This document shows positions 44,313 through 56,781 of a DNA stretch of 64,000 nucleotides, piece after piece (position 1 is the stretch's first letter; each line of letters begins with the position of its first letter). The DNA comes from Cyrtodaria siliqua. Lineage: Eukaryota; Mollusca; Bivalvia; Adapedonta; Hiatellidae. The translations under genes and the position numbers were made by a program. The notes under the pieces were generated by a model. The model was not told the origin of the DNA. It made no database searches and saw only the letters and a program-made list of their open reading frames with translations. The stretch lies in contig JAWPHD010003276.1 in assembly GCA_037043455.1 (NCBI GenBank), forward strand, positions 1 through 64,000, written 5' to 3'.

Positions 44313-47300
44313 GCATGTCTGCTATATGAAAACTATTTCAGTTTTATCCAGTCTCAATATTTTATAGGCATGTCTGCTATATGAAAACAATTTCAGTTTT
44401 ATCCAGTCCTAATATTTTATAAGCATGTCTGCTATATGAAAACTATTTCAGTTTTATCCAGTCTCAATATTTTATAGGCATGTCTGCTATATGAAAACAA
44501 TTTCAGTTTCATCCAGTCTCAATATTTTATAAGCATGTTTGCTATATGAAAACAATTTCAGTTTCATCCAGTCTCAATATTTTATAGGCATGTCTGCTAT
44601 ATAAAAACTATTTCAGTTTTATCCAGTCCTAATATTTTATAAGCATGTCTTTATGAAAAGTATTTCAGTTTTATCCATTCCTCATATTTTATAAGCATGT
44701 ATTTATGAAAAGTATTTCAGTTTTATCCAATCTCAATGTTTTATAAGCATGTCTATATGAAAACTATTTCAGTGTCATCCAGTCCCAATATTTTATAAGC
44801 ATGGCTTTATGAAATGTATTTCAGTTTCATCCAGTCTCAATATTTTATAAGCATGTCTATATGGAAACTATTTGAGACTCATCCAGTCTCAATATTTTAT
44901 AGGCATGTCTATATGAAATGTATTTCAGTTTCATCCAGTCCCAATATTTTATATGGATGTCTGCTATATGAAAACCATTTCAGTTTTATCCAGTCCCAAT
45001 ATTTTATAAGCATGTCTATATGAAAACCATTTCAGTTTTATCCAGTCCCAATATTTTATAAGCATGCCTATATTTCATCCAGTCCCAATAATGAACTATT
45101 TCAGTTTCATCCAGTCTCAATATTTTATAAGCATGTCTATATGAAAACTATTTCAGTTTCATCCAGTCTCAATATTTTATAAGCATGCCTATATGAACAC
45201 TATTTCGGTTTCATCTAATCCCAATATTTTATAAGGATGTCTATATGAACACTATTTCGGTTTCATCCAGTCTCAATATTTTATAAGCATGTCTATATGA
45301 AAACTATTTCAGTTTCATCCAGTCTCAATATTTTATAAGCATGCCTATATGAACACTATTTCGGTTTCATCTAATCCCAATATTTTATAAGCATGTCTAT
45401 ATGAAAACTATTTCAGTTTCATCCAGTCTCAATATTTTATAGGCATGTATATATGAAATGTATTTCAGTTTTATCCAGTCCCAATATTTTATATGCATGT
45501 CTGCTATATGAAAACCATTTCAGTTTTATCCAGTCCCAATATTTTATAAGCATGCCTATATTTCATCCAGTCCCAATAATGAACTATTTCAGTTTCATCC
45601 AGTCTCAATATTTTATAGGCATGTCTATATGAAATGTATTTCAGTTTTATCCAGTCCCAATATTTTATATGCATGTCTGCTATATGAAAACCATTTCAGT
45701 TTTATCCAGTCCCAATATTTTATAAGCATGCCTATATTTCATCCAGTCCCAATAATGAACTATTTCAGTTTCATCCAGTCTCAATATTTTATAGGCATGT
45801 CTATATGAAATGTATTTCAGTTTTATCCAGTCCCAATATTTTATATGCATGTCTGCTATATGAAAACCATTTCAGTTTTATCCAGTCCCAATATTTTATA
45901 AGCATGCCTATATTTCATCCAGTCCCAATAATGAACTATTTCAGTTTCATCCAGTCTCAATATTTTATAAGCATGTCTATATGAAAACTATTTCTGTTTC
46001 ATCCAATCTCAATATTTTATAAGCATGTCTATATGAAAACTATTTCAGTTTCATCCAGTCTCAATATTTTATAAGGATGTCTGTATGAACACTATTTCGG
46101 TTTCATCTAATCCCAATATTTTATAAGGATGTCTATATGAACACTATTTCGGTTTCATCCAGTCCCTATATTTTATAAGCATGTCTATATGAACACTATT
46201 TCGGTTTCATCCAGTCTCAATATTTTATAAGCATGTCTATATGAACACTATTTCGGTTTCATCCAGTCTCAATATTTTATAAGCATGTCTATATGAACAC
46301 TATTTCGGTTTCATCTAATCCCAATATTTTATAAGCATGTCTATATGAACACTATTTCGGTTTCATCCAGTCTCAATATTTTATAAGCATGTCTATATGA
46401 ACACTATTTCGGTTTCATCCAGTCTCAATATTTTATAAGGATGTCTATATGAACACTATTTCGGTTTCATCTAATCCCAATATTTTATAAGGATGTCTAT
46501 ATTTCATCCAATCCCAATAATGAACCATTTCAGTTTCATCCAGTCTCAATATTTTATAAGCATGTCTATATGGACACTATTTCAGTTTCATCTAATCCCA
46601 ATATTTTATAAGGATGTCTATATTTCATCCAATCCCAATAATGAACCATTTCAGTTTCATCCAGTCCCAATATTTTATAAGCATGCCTATATGAAAACTA
46701 TTTCAGTTTCATCCAATCTCAATATTTTATAAGGATGTCTATATGAACACTATTTCGGTTTCATCTAATCCCAATATTTTATAAGCATGCCTATATGAAA
46801 ACTATTTCAGTTTCATCCAATCTCAATATTTTATAAGGATGTCTATATGAACACTATTTCAGTTTCATCCAATCTCAATATTTTATAAGGATTTCTATAT
46901 GAAAACTATTTCAGTTTCATCCAGTCTCAATATTTTATAAGGATGTCTATATGAAAACTATTTCAGTTTCATCCAATCTCAATATTTTATAAGCATGTCT
47001 ATATGAAAACTATTTCAGTTTCATCCAGTCTCAATATTTTATAAGGATGTCTATATGAACACTATTTCAGTTTCATCCAATCTCAATATTTTATAAGGAT
47101 TTCTATATGAACACTATTTCAGTTTCATCCAATCTCAATATTTTATAAGGATTTCTATATGAACACTATTTCAGTTTCATCCAATCTCAATATTTTATAA
47201 GCATGTCTATATGAAAACTATTTCAGTTTCATCCAGTCTCAATATTTTATAAGCATGTCTATATGAACACTATTTCGGTTTCATCTAATCCCAAAATTTA

Positions 47301-48554
47301 ATAAGCATGTCTATATGAACACTATTTCGGTTTCATCTAATCCCAATATTTTATAAGGATGTCTATATGAACACTATTTCAGTTTCATCTAATCCCAATA
47401 TTTTATAAGCATGTCTATATGAACACTATTTCGGTTTCATCTAATCCCAATATTTTATAAGCATGTCTATATGAACACTATTTCGGTTTCATCCAGTCTC
47501 AATATTTTATAAGCATGTCTATATGGACACTATTTCAGTTTCATCCAGTCTCAATATTTTATAAGCATGTCTATATGAACACTATTTCGGTTTCATCTAA
47601 TCCCAATATTTTATAAGCATGTCTATATGGACACTATTTCAGTTTCATCCAGTCTCAATATTTTATAAGCATGTCTATATGAACACTATTTCGGTTTCAT
47701 CTAATCCCAATATTTTATAAGCATGTCTATATGGACACTATTTCAGTTTCATCCAGTCTCAATATTTTATAAGCATGTCTATATGAACACTATTTCAGTT
47801 TCATCCAGTCTCAATATTTTATAAGCATGTCTATATGGACACTATTTCAGTTTCATCTAATCCCAATATTTTATAAGGATGTCTATATTTCATCCAATCC
47901 CAATAATGAACCATTTCAGTTTCATCCAGTCCCAATATTTTATAAGCATGTATATATGAAAACTATTTCAGTTTCATCCAATCTCAATATTTTATAAGGA
48001 TGTCTATATGAACACTATTTCGGTTTCATCTAATCCCAATATTTTATAAGCATGCCTATATGAAAACTTTTTCAGTTTCATCCAGTCCCTATATTTTATA
48101 AACATGCCTATATGAAAACTATTTCAGTTTCATCCAAACTGAATATTTCATAAGCATGCCTATATGAACACTATTTCGGTTTCATCTAATCCCAATATTT
48201 TATAAGGATGTCTATATGAACACTATTTCGGTTTCATCTAATCCCAATATTTTATAAGCATGTCTATATGAAAACTATTTCAGTTTCATCCAATCTCAAT
48301 ATTTTATAAGGATGTCTATATGAACACTATTTCGGTTTCATCTAATCCCAATATTTTATAAGCATGCCTATATGAAAACTTTTTCAGTTTCATCCAGTCC
48401 CTATATTTTATAAACATGCCTATATGAAAACTATTTCAGTTTCATCCAAACTGAATATTTCATAAGCATGCCTATATGAACACTATTTCGGTTTCATCTA
48501 ATCCCAATATTTTATAAGCATGTCTTAATGAAAACTATTACAGCGCGTACAGAA

Positions 48555-49297
48555 ATGACTGATAAATCACACTCAGGGAAAAAGGTGTTAATGATGGGAG
48601 ATTCTATACTGCATGAAGTGAATGTTAAGGGTCTTAAAAACAACTTACACAAACATTCGTGTCAGGTGCAACAATAAACACGCTAATTAGAGACATTGAG
48701 ATGTATGATCTGACTCAATTCCACACAGTCATTATATATATAGGCGGGAATGACCTGTCCAGGACTACAGACTTTGAGTTAATAGAAGAAAAGTATGACC
48801 AGCTAATTGCGCTAATAAAAGCCGGAAATGAAGAGTGCAAACTTATTTTAAGTAAAATTGCCCCAAGAGGAGATGTGGATGTCAATCCAATTAACAAGAT
48901 CATAGAGCGACTTTCTATTCATCATAAAACTGAAATTGTAGACTGTTACAGAGCATTCCATGATCAAAACGGTAAATTGTTGATGCGCTATCTAAATGAA
49001 CATGACACTATTCACCTATCTCGGCCAGGCACTAAGCGCTTACTTTCGACTTTTCACACGTCTACACCGATCGTTGAAGATAACACCAAATGTGTGTTCC
49101 CAGACAAACAAAACTTTTTTGGGCACCAATCTAATCGGCAATATAGACGACACCCATTCAGGGGACAGCGTCACCACAATAGATGCATGAATTGCGACGA
49201 ATCTAGCCATGCGACAGAGGACTGTCGGCACAGGGCTCCTGTCAAGTGTTGGGGGTGCGGGCTCGTGGGACATAAACAGGATCGATGTTGGAACTAG
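48555..49297 (+). pseudogene. LINE ORF1-like region: SGNH hydrolase with two CCHC zinc knuckles (frameshifted)
   Basis: Reads from a possible Met at 48555 (KKVLMMGDSILHEVN) with the block I GDS at 48597-48605. A 1-nt frameshift then falls somewhere near 48610-48660, and the frame from 48659 continues SGATINTLIRDIE, GGND (48743-48754, block III) and DTIH (Asp 49004, His 49013, block V). All SGNH catalytic positions are still recognisable. Two CCHC knuckles with C-x2-C-x4-H-x4-C spacing lie at 49184-49225 and 49247-49288, followed by TAG at 49295. In related LINEs such proteins accompany RNA as chaperone or membrane-associated esterases. This copy is dead because of the frameshift. The 5' end begins right at the satellite, so the N-terminal part may be missing. 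Confidence 0.8.
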
Positions 49298-52153
49298 GAT
49301 GATGGCAATGAAGCCGAACATTATATTCCAAATGTATTTGTTCATGAAAATAGTTATGATGTTTTAAATCATATATGCACACTTTGCCAAGAAATTGAGT
49401 GTAATTGTGACAATTTTCCAAATGTTTATGAAAACTCTAACGCTACTATCTTAAATATTTCGGAACACATAAATTTAACTAATTTAGGATTAAATAATAA
49501 AAAAGGTTTAACCATCGGTCATTTAAACGTAGCTGGACTGTCTTCTAAATTTGATGAATTACAATTAATGCTAACATCTAAGAAAAACAAAATAGATATA
49601 ATGGGTATAAGTGAAACGAAATTCAATGAAAACCATAAAACTGAAACATTTCATATAGATGGATATCAAGTACCTTTTCGTCGCGACCGTTTATTCAATG
49701 GCGGTGGAGGTTTGGCAGTATATGTAAAACAAAACGTAAATTGCATACGACGATTAGATTTAGAAGGAGATGATATAGAAATAATTTGGTTAGAAATTAT
49801 GCCAACTAAATGTAAATCTTTTTTAATTGGTTCACTTTACAGGCATCCAGAATCTAAAGTTGCATGGAAAGAAATATTTGACACTCATATAGAAAAGGTT
49901 CAACTTGAAGAAAAAGAAATATTAATTTTAGGCGATATAAATCGAGATTTATTAAATTCCAAAATAAATGATGAATGGTCTAGCTATATTTTATCACTAG
50001 GATTAAAACAGTTAATTAAGCAGCCGACGCGTGAATGTTCAACTTCAAAAACTTTAATAGACCACATTTATACTAATTGTGATCAAAATATATGTAATGT
50101 AAGCGTGCCCAAAATAGGAATTAGCGATCATTATCTGATCCTATGTATAAGAAAGTTAAATTATAAAGAAAAAATCAATTCACATAATTTTATAAAATAC
50201 AGATCATTTAGGTCATTTTCAGAGGAGTCATTTTTATCAGATCTTATCAGCATCCCCTGGGGTAATCTAAACAACACTGATACTAATGAAGTACTTCACA
50301 CTTGGGTGTCTAATTTTTCAAGTGTTGTAGATAATCACGTCCCAATTAGAATTCACAGAGTTAAACACATAAAACAACCAGATTGGTTTACACCTGATAT
50401 TTTAGATGAAATTAAAGAACGTGATAAATTTAAGGCTAAAAATGATATGGATAACTACAGAGTTTCAAGAAATAAAGTTTGTACATTGATAGATAATTCT
50501 AAAAAAGAATCTTATGAAAGAAACATTGAGGAAGGAAAATCAGACCCTAAAACAGTTTGGAAAATATTTAAAGAACATGGTGCGTCTACAAAAAAGACAA
50601 ACAACTGTAATTTAATAAAAAGCATTCATAAAGATGGAATAGATATTACTGATAACCAAGATATTGCAAATACTTTTAATAACTTTTTTGTAAACGTAGC
50701 CGCTAACTTAAAAGAACCTATTCCAACTTCAAATTTTGATAAAGTAAATGATTTTGTAAAAACAAAAGTTCCTGATCATATGTATTTTCACATTCCTCTG
50801 ATTACGGAATCCCAAACGCGTAAAATGTTAAATAATTTAGATGTATCCAAAGCTACAGGACTTGACCAAATAGGGCCAAAACTTTTAAAATTATCAGCCG
50901 ATGTTATATCAAATAGTCTTACGTATGTTATAAATTGTAGTATAAAACAAGGTGTTTTCCCAGATGAATGGAAATGCGCAAAAGTTAATCCTTTATTTAA
51001 AAAAGGTTCATCAAATGATGTAAATAACTATAGGCCAATATCAATTTTACCTACTCTTTCAAAATTGATTGAAAAACATGTGCATGATTCATTTGTTAAT
51101 TACCTTAATCATTATAAATTATTATGTAAATCCCAAAGTGGGTTTAGAAAAAATCATAGCTGCGAAACAGCATTAGTATGTATGATAGTTTAATGGTTAA
51201 CAGCTTTAAATGATGGAGAATTTGTAGGCGTTGTTATGTTAGATTTTTCTAAAGCATTCAATTTATGTTCCCACGAAATACTATTAAAAAAATTACAAAT
51301 TTACAAATGTGGAGATAATACTATTAAATGGTTCAAGTCTTATCTTACAAATAGAACTCAAGCGGTGAACTTAAACGGTGTTCTCTCTGATAAGCAAATT
51401 ACGACATGCGGGGTCCCGCAGGGGTCTATTCTAGGGCCTCTTTTATTTATTTTATTCATAAATGACTTGCCTATGTATGTACAGGATAATGTTTCAAACG
51501 TTGATATGTATGCAGATGATACTACAATATATGACATAAATAAATCTAAATTAGAAGTTGAAATGAATTTACAAGCTGCTTTGAATAACGTCAGTACATG
51601 GTGTCTAAACAATGGTATGGTATTAAATGCTTCATAAACAAAAGTAATATTGATAACGAAACCCCAGAAACGGACAAGATTAGTTAATCAACCTCTAAAT
51701 TTGAAATATAAAGACTTAAATCTGGAAATCACAACAGGTGATAAAATTCTTGGCATATATATAAATGAAAACCTTAAATGGGATACGCATATAAAATTTC
51801 TTAGGAAGAAAATATCTAGTAATTTGTGGCTATTATCAAGAATTAAAGTATTTATTCCTGTTAATTATAGAATAATGTTTTACAAAGCCTATGTCCAACC
51901 ACATCTTGACTTTTGTAGTATCATTTGGGGTAGTACAAAACAATCAAATATCCAGGTTTTAGTGCGATTACAACGAAGAGCATGTCGTATCATTCTAGGT
52001 GAACAATATACCACTTTAAGCGAGGCTTTAAATATAATTAATTCTCTTAATATTGAACAGAGGGTTTCACTTCATAAATGCAGTCCCGTCATATATTCAA
52101 AATATGTTCAATTACAATGTCAGGCGTCCAAATCATTTACGTTCTTCAAATAA
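49298..52153 (+). pseudogene. LINE ORF2: endonuclease and reverse transcriptase with two internal stops
   Basis: One reading frame, the same as ORF1 after 48659. The endonuclease begins at LTIGHLNVAGLSSKFDEL (Asn at 49526-49528) and has GISETK, LGDINRDLL and ISDHYLI motifs, all typical of the EEP fold. Reverse transcriptase follows: NNYRPISILPTLSKLIEK, SGFRKNHSCETAL, motif A LDFSKAF, GVPQGSILGPLLF, and the catalytic MYADDTT (YADD 51509-51520). TAA stops interrupt at 51191-51193 (between FRKNHSCETAL and motif A) and 51635-51637. The C-terminal part changes frame near 52080, after which YIQNMFNYNVRRPNHLRS and YSGVKVYN continue in another frame to about 52253. The first Met of the frame (49568) lies after the endonuclease Asn. 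Confidence 0.9.
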
Positions 52154-52253
52154 ATCGGATTTTTTAATACCCAAACCAAATATAGAACTTTTTAAAGGGA
52201 GTATGTCTTACTCTGGGGTAAAAGTATATAATTATGTATTTGTATGTATGTAA

Positions 52254-52357
52254 ATATTGCTTTAGAGGGCCCCAAGGAAGATTAGTTTATACTAATTGGG
52301 TTACCCTCTGTTAATAAAGACTTTCATTCATTCATTCATTCATTCATTCATTCATTC
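52254..52357 (+). other. LINE 3' untranslated end and ATTC microsatellite tail
   Basis: GGGCCCCAAGGAAGATTAGT and ACTAATTGGGTTACCCTC form a stem-loop, followed by TTAATAAAGACTT and about nine ATTC units. Such a hairpin plus short repeat is the usual reverse transcriptase recognition end in L2/CR1-type LINEs. Confidence 0.75.
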
Positions 52358-52799
52358 ATTACATTTCATCGCAATATTTTATAAGCATGTTTCTGAAAAC
52401 TATTACAGTTTCATCCAGTCCCAATATTTTATAAGGATGTCTATATGAAAACTATTTCAGTTTTATCCAGTCTCAATATTTTATAAGCATGTCTATATGA
52501 AACGTATTTCAGTTTCATCCTGTCCCAAAAATTTATAAGCATGTCTATATGAAAACTATTTCAGTTTTATCCAGTCTCAATATTTTATAAGCATGTCTAT
52601 ATGAAACGTATTTCAGTTTCATCCTGTCCCAAAAATTTATAAGCTAGTCTTTATAAAAACTATTTCAGTTTTATCCAGTCTCAATATTATATAAGCATGT
52701 CTATATGAAAACTATTTGTTTCATCCAGTCCCAATATTTTATTAGCATGAAATATTTTACAAGCATGCCTATATTCATCCAGTCCCAATAATGAACTAT

Positions 52800-54650
52800 T
52801 TCAGTTTCATCCAGTCCCAATATTTTATAAGCATGTCTATATGAAAACTATTTGAGACTCATCCAGTCCCAATATTTTATGAGCATGTCTGTATGGAAAC
52901 TATTTCAGTATCATCCAGTCCCAATATTTTATGAGCATGCCTATATGAAAACTATTTGAGACTCATCCAGTCCCAATATTTTATGAGCATGTCTGTATGG
53001 AAACTATTTCAATTTCATTCAGTCCCAATATTATATAAGCATGTCTATATGAAAACTATTTGTTTCATCCATTCCCAATATTTTATTAGCATGAAATATT
53101 TTACAAGCATGCCTATATTCATCTAGTCCCAATAATGAACCATTTCAGTTTCATCCAGTCCCAATATTTTATAAGCATGTCTATATGAAAACAATTTCAG
53201 TTTCATCCAGTCTCAATATTGTATAAGCATGTCTATATGAAAACTATTTAAGTTTCATCCAGTCTCAATATTGTATAAGTATGTCTATATGAAAACTATT
53301 TGTTTCATCCAGTCCCAATATTTTATTAGCATGAAATATTTTACAAGCATGCCTATATTCATCCAGTCCCAATAATGAACTATTTCAGTTTCATCCAGTC
53401 CCAATATTGTTTAAGCATGTCTGCTATATGAGAACTATTTGAGTTTCATCCAGTCCCAATATTTTATAAGCATGTTTGCTATATGAAAACAATTTCAGTT
53501 TCATCAAGTCTCAATATTTTATAAGCATGTCTATATGAAAACTATTTGTTTCATCCAGTCCCAATATTTTATTGGCATGAAATATTTTACAAGCATGCCT
53601 ATATTCATCCAATCCCAATAATCAACTATTTCAGTTTCATCCAGTCCCAATATTTTATAAGCATGTCTATATGAAAACTATTTCAGTTTCATCCATTCCC
53701 AATATTTTATTAGCATGAAATATTTTACAAGCATGCCTATATTCATCTAGTCCCAATAATGAACCATTTCAGTTTCATCCAGTCCCAATATTTTATAAGC
53801 ATGTCTATATGAAAACAATTTCAGTTTCATCCAGTCTCAATATTGTATAAGCATGTCTATATGAAAACTATTTAAGTTTCATCCAGTCTCAATATTGTAT
53901 AAGTATGTCTATATGAAAACTATTTGTTTCATCCAGTCCCAATATTTTATTAGCATGAAATATTTTACAAGCATGCCTATATTCATCCAGTCCCAATAAT
54001 GAACTTTTTCAGTTTCATCCAGTCCCAATATTGTTTAAGCATGTCTGCTATATGAGAACTATTTGAGTTTCATCCAGTCCCAATATTTTATAAGCATGTT
54101 TGCTATATGAAAACAATTTCAGTTTCATCAAGTCTCAATATTTTATAAGCATGTCTATATTAAAACTATTTGTTTCATCCAGTCCCAATATTTTATTGGC
54201 ATGAAATATTTTACAAGCATGCCTATATTCATCCAATCCCAATAATCAACTATTTCAGTTTCATCCAGTCCCAATATTTTATAAGCATGTCTATATGAAA
54301 ACTATTTGTTTCATCCAGTCCCAATATTTTATTGGCATGAAATATTTTACAAGCATGCCTATATTCATCCAGTCCCAATAATGAACTATTTCAGTTTCAT
54401 CCAGTCCCAATATTGTTTAAGCATGTCTGCTATATGAGAACTATTTGAGTTTCATCCAGTCCCAATATTTTATAAGCATGTTTGCTATATGAAAACAATT
54501 TCAGTTTCATCAAGTCTCAATATTTTATAAGCATGTCTATATGAAAACTATTTGTTTCATCCAGTCCCAATATTTTATTGGCATGAAATATTTTACAAGC
54601 ATGCCTATATTCATCCAATCCCAATAATCAACTATTTCAGTTTCATCCAG
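52800..54650. repeat. Higher-order repeat, copy 1 (right segment)
   Basis: Repeated at an offset of 2131 bp in 54931-56781, including shared oddities (GAACTTTTTCAG at 54001 and 56132; CATCTAGTCCC at 53120 and 55251). Confidence 0.8.
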
Positions 54651-54930
54651 TCCCAATATTTTATAAGCATGTCTATATGAAAACTATTTGTTTCATCCAG
54701 TCCCAATATTTTATTGGCATGAAATATTTTACAAGCATGCCTATATTCATCCAGTCCCAATAATGAACTATTTCAGTTTCATCCAGTCCCAATATTTTAT
54801 AAGCATGTCTATATGAAAACTATTTGAGACTCATCCAGTCCCAATATTTTATGAGCATGTCTGTATGGAAACTATTTCAGTATCATCCAGTCCCAATATT
54901 TTATGAGCATGTCTGCTATATGAGAACTAT

Positions 54931-56781
54931 TTGAGTTTCATCCAGTCCCAATATTTTATAAGCATGTCTATATGAAAACTATTTGAGACTCATCCAGTCC
55001 CAATATTTTATGAGCATGTCTGTATGGAAACTATTTCAGTATCATCCAGTCCCAATATTTTATGAGCATGCCTATATGAAAACTATTTGAGACTCATCCA
55101 GTCCCAATATTTTATGAGCATGTCTGTATGGAAACTATTTCAATTTCATTCAGTCCCAATATTATATAAGCATGTCTATATGAAAACTATTTGTTTCATC
55201 CATTCCCAATATTTTATTAGCATGAAATATTTTACAAGCATGCCTATATTCATCTAGTCCCAATAATGAACCATTTCAGTTTCATCCAGTCCCAATATTT
55301 TATAAGCATGTCTATATGAAAACAATTTCAGTTTCATCCAGTCTCAATATTGTATAAGCATGTCTATATGAAAACTATTTAAGTTTCATCCAGTCTCAAT
55401 ATTGTATAAGTATGTCTATATGAAAACTATTTGTTTCATCCAGTCCCAATATTTTATTAGCATGAAATATTTTACAAGCATGCCTATATTCATCCAGTCC
55501 CAATAATGAACTATTTCAGTTTCATCCAGTCCCAATATTGTTTAAGCATGTCTGCTATATGAGAACTATTTGAGTTTCATCCAGTCCCAATATTTTATAA
55601 GCATGTTTGCTATATGAAAACAATTTCAGTTTCATCAAGTCTCAATATTTTATAAGCATGTCTATATGAAAACTATTTGTTTCATCCAGTCCCAATATTT
55701 TATTGGCATGAAATATTTTACAAGCATGCCTATATTCATCCAATCCCAATAATCAACTATTTCAGTTTCATCCAGTCCCAATATTTTATAAGCATGTCTA
55801 TATGAAAACTATTTCAGTTTCATCCATTCCCAATATTTTATTAGCATGAAATATTTTACAAGCATGCCTATATTCATCTAGTCCCAATAATGAACCATTT
55901 CAGTTTCATCCAGTCCCAATATTTTATAAGCATGTCTATATGAAAACAATTTCAGTTTCATCCAGTCTCAATATTGTATAAGCATGTCTATATGAAAACT
56001 ATTTAAGTTTCATCCAGTCTCAATATTGTATAAGTATGTCTATATGAAAACTATTTGTTTCATCCAGTCCCAATATTTTATTAGCATGAAATATTTTACA
56101 AGCATGCCTATATTCATCCAGTCCCAATAATGAACTTTTTCAGTTTCATCCAGTCCCAATATTGTTTAAGCATGTCTGCTATATGAGAACTATTTGAGTT
56201 TCATCCAGTCCCAATATTTTATAAGCATGTTTGCTATATGAAAACAATTTCAGTTTCATCAAGTCTCAATATTTTATAAGCATGTCTATATTAAAACTAT
56301 TTGTTTCATCCAGTCCCAATATTTTATTGGCATGAAATATTTTACAAGCATGCCTATATTCATCCAATCCCAATAATCAACTATTTCAGTTTCATCCAGT
56401 CCCAATATTTTATAAGCATGTCTATATGAAAACTATTTGTTTCATCCAGTCCCAATATTTTATTGGCATGAAATATTTTACAAGCATGCCTATATTCATC
56501 CAGTCCCAATAATGAACTATTTCAGTTTCATCCAGTCCCAATATTGTTTAAGCATGTCTGCTATATGAGAACTATTTGAGTTTCATCCAGTCCCAATATT
56601 TTATAAGCATGTTTGCTATATGAAAACAATTTCAGTTTCATCAAGTCTCAATATTTTATAAGCATGTCTATATGAAAACTATTTGTTTCATCCAGTCCCA
56701 ATATTTTATTGGCATGAAATATTTTACAAGCATGCCTATATTCATCCAATCCCAATAATCAACTATTTCAGTTTCATCCAG
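54931..56781. repeat. Higher-order repeat, copy 2 (right segment)
   Basis: Partner of 52800-54650. Its second half is repeated again at an offset of 1388 bp (CATCTAGTCCC at 55875 and 57263), showing overlapping rounds of duplication. Confidence 0.8.

Larger units (their letters stand above)
39417..48542. repeat. 52-bp satellite, central segment
   Basis: Continuous head-to-tail array. Variants define subfamilies: TTTGAGACTCATCC, TCTGCTATATGAAAAC (extra bases), CCTATATTTCATCCAATCCC + AATAATGAACC (compound unit), and TTTCGGTTTCATCTAATCCC toward 45-48 kb. Open frames of 60-79 codons recur only because of unit phasing. No gene is supported. Confidence 0.95.
48543..52357 (+). mobile_element. Non-LTR retrotransposon (CR1/L2-like), 5'-truncated and decayed, inserted in satellite
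   Basis: About 3.8 kb between satellite monomers. Order: SGNH-esterase plus two CCHC knuckles, apurinic-type endonuclease, reverse transcriptase, a short 3' UTR with an imperfect hairpin around GATTAGTTTATACTAATT, AATAAAG, and an ATTC tetranucleotide tail. There is no RNase H and no poly-A tail. Esterase-type ORF1 and a short tandem-repeat 3' end are known for CR1/L2-group LINEs; the clade call is by motif only. ATTACA lies at both junctions (48537-48542 and 52358-52363), a possible 6-bp target duplication, although this hexamer also belongs to the satellite. Confidence 0.85.
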
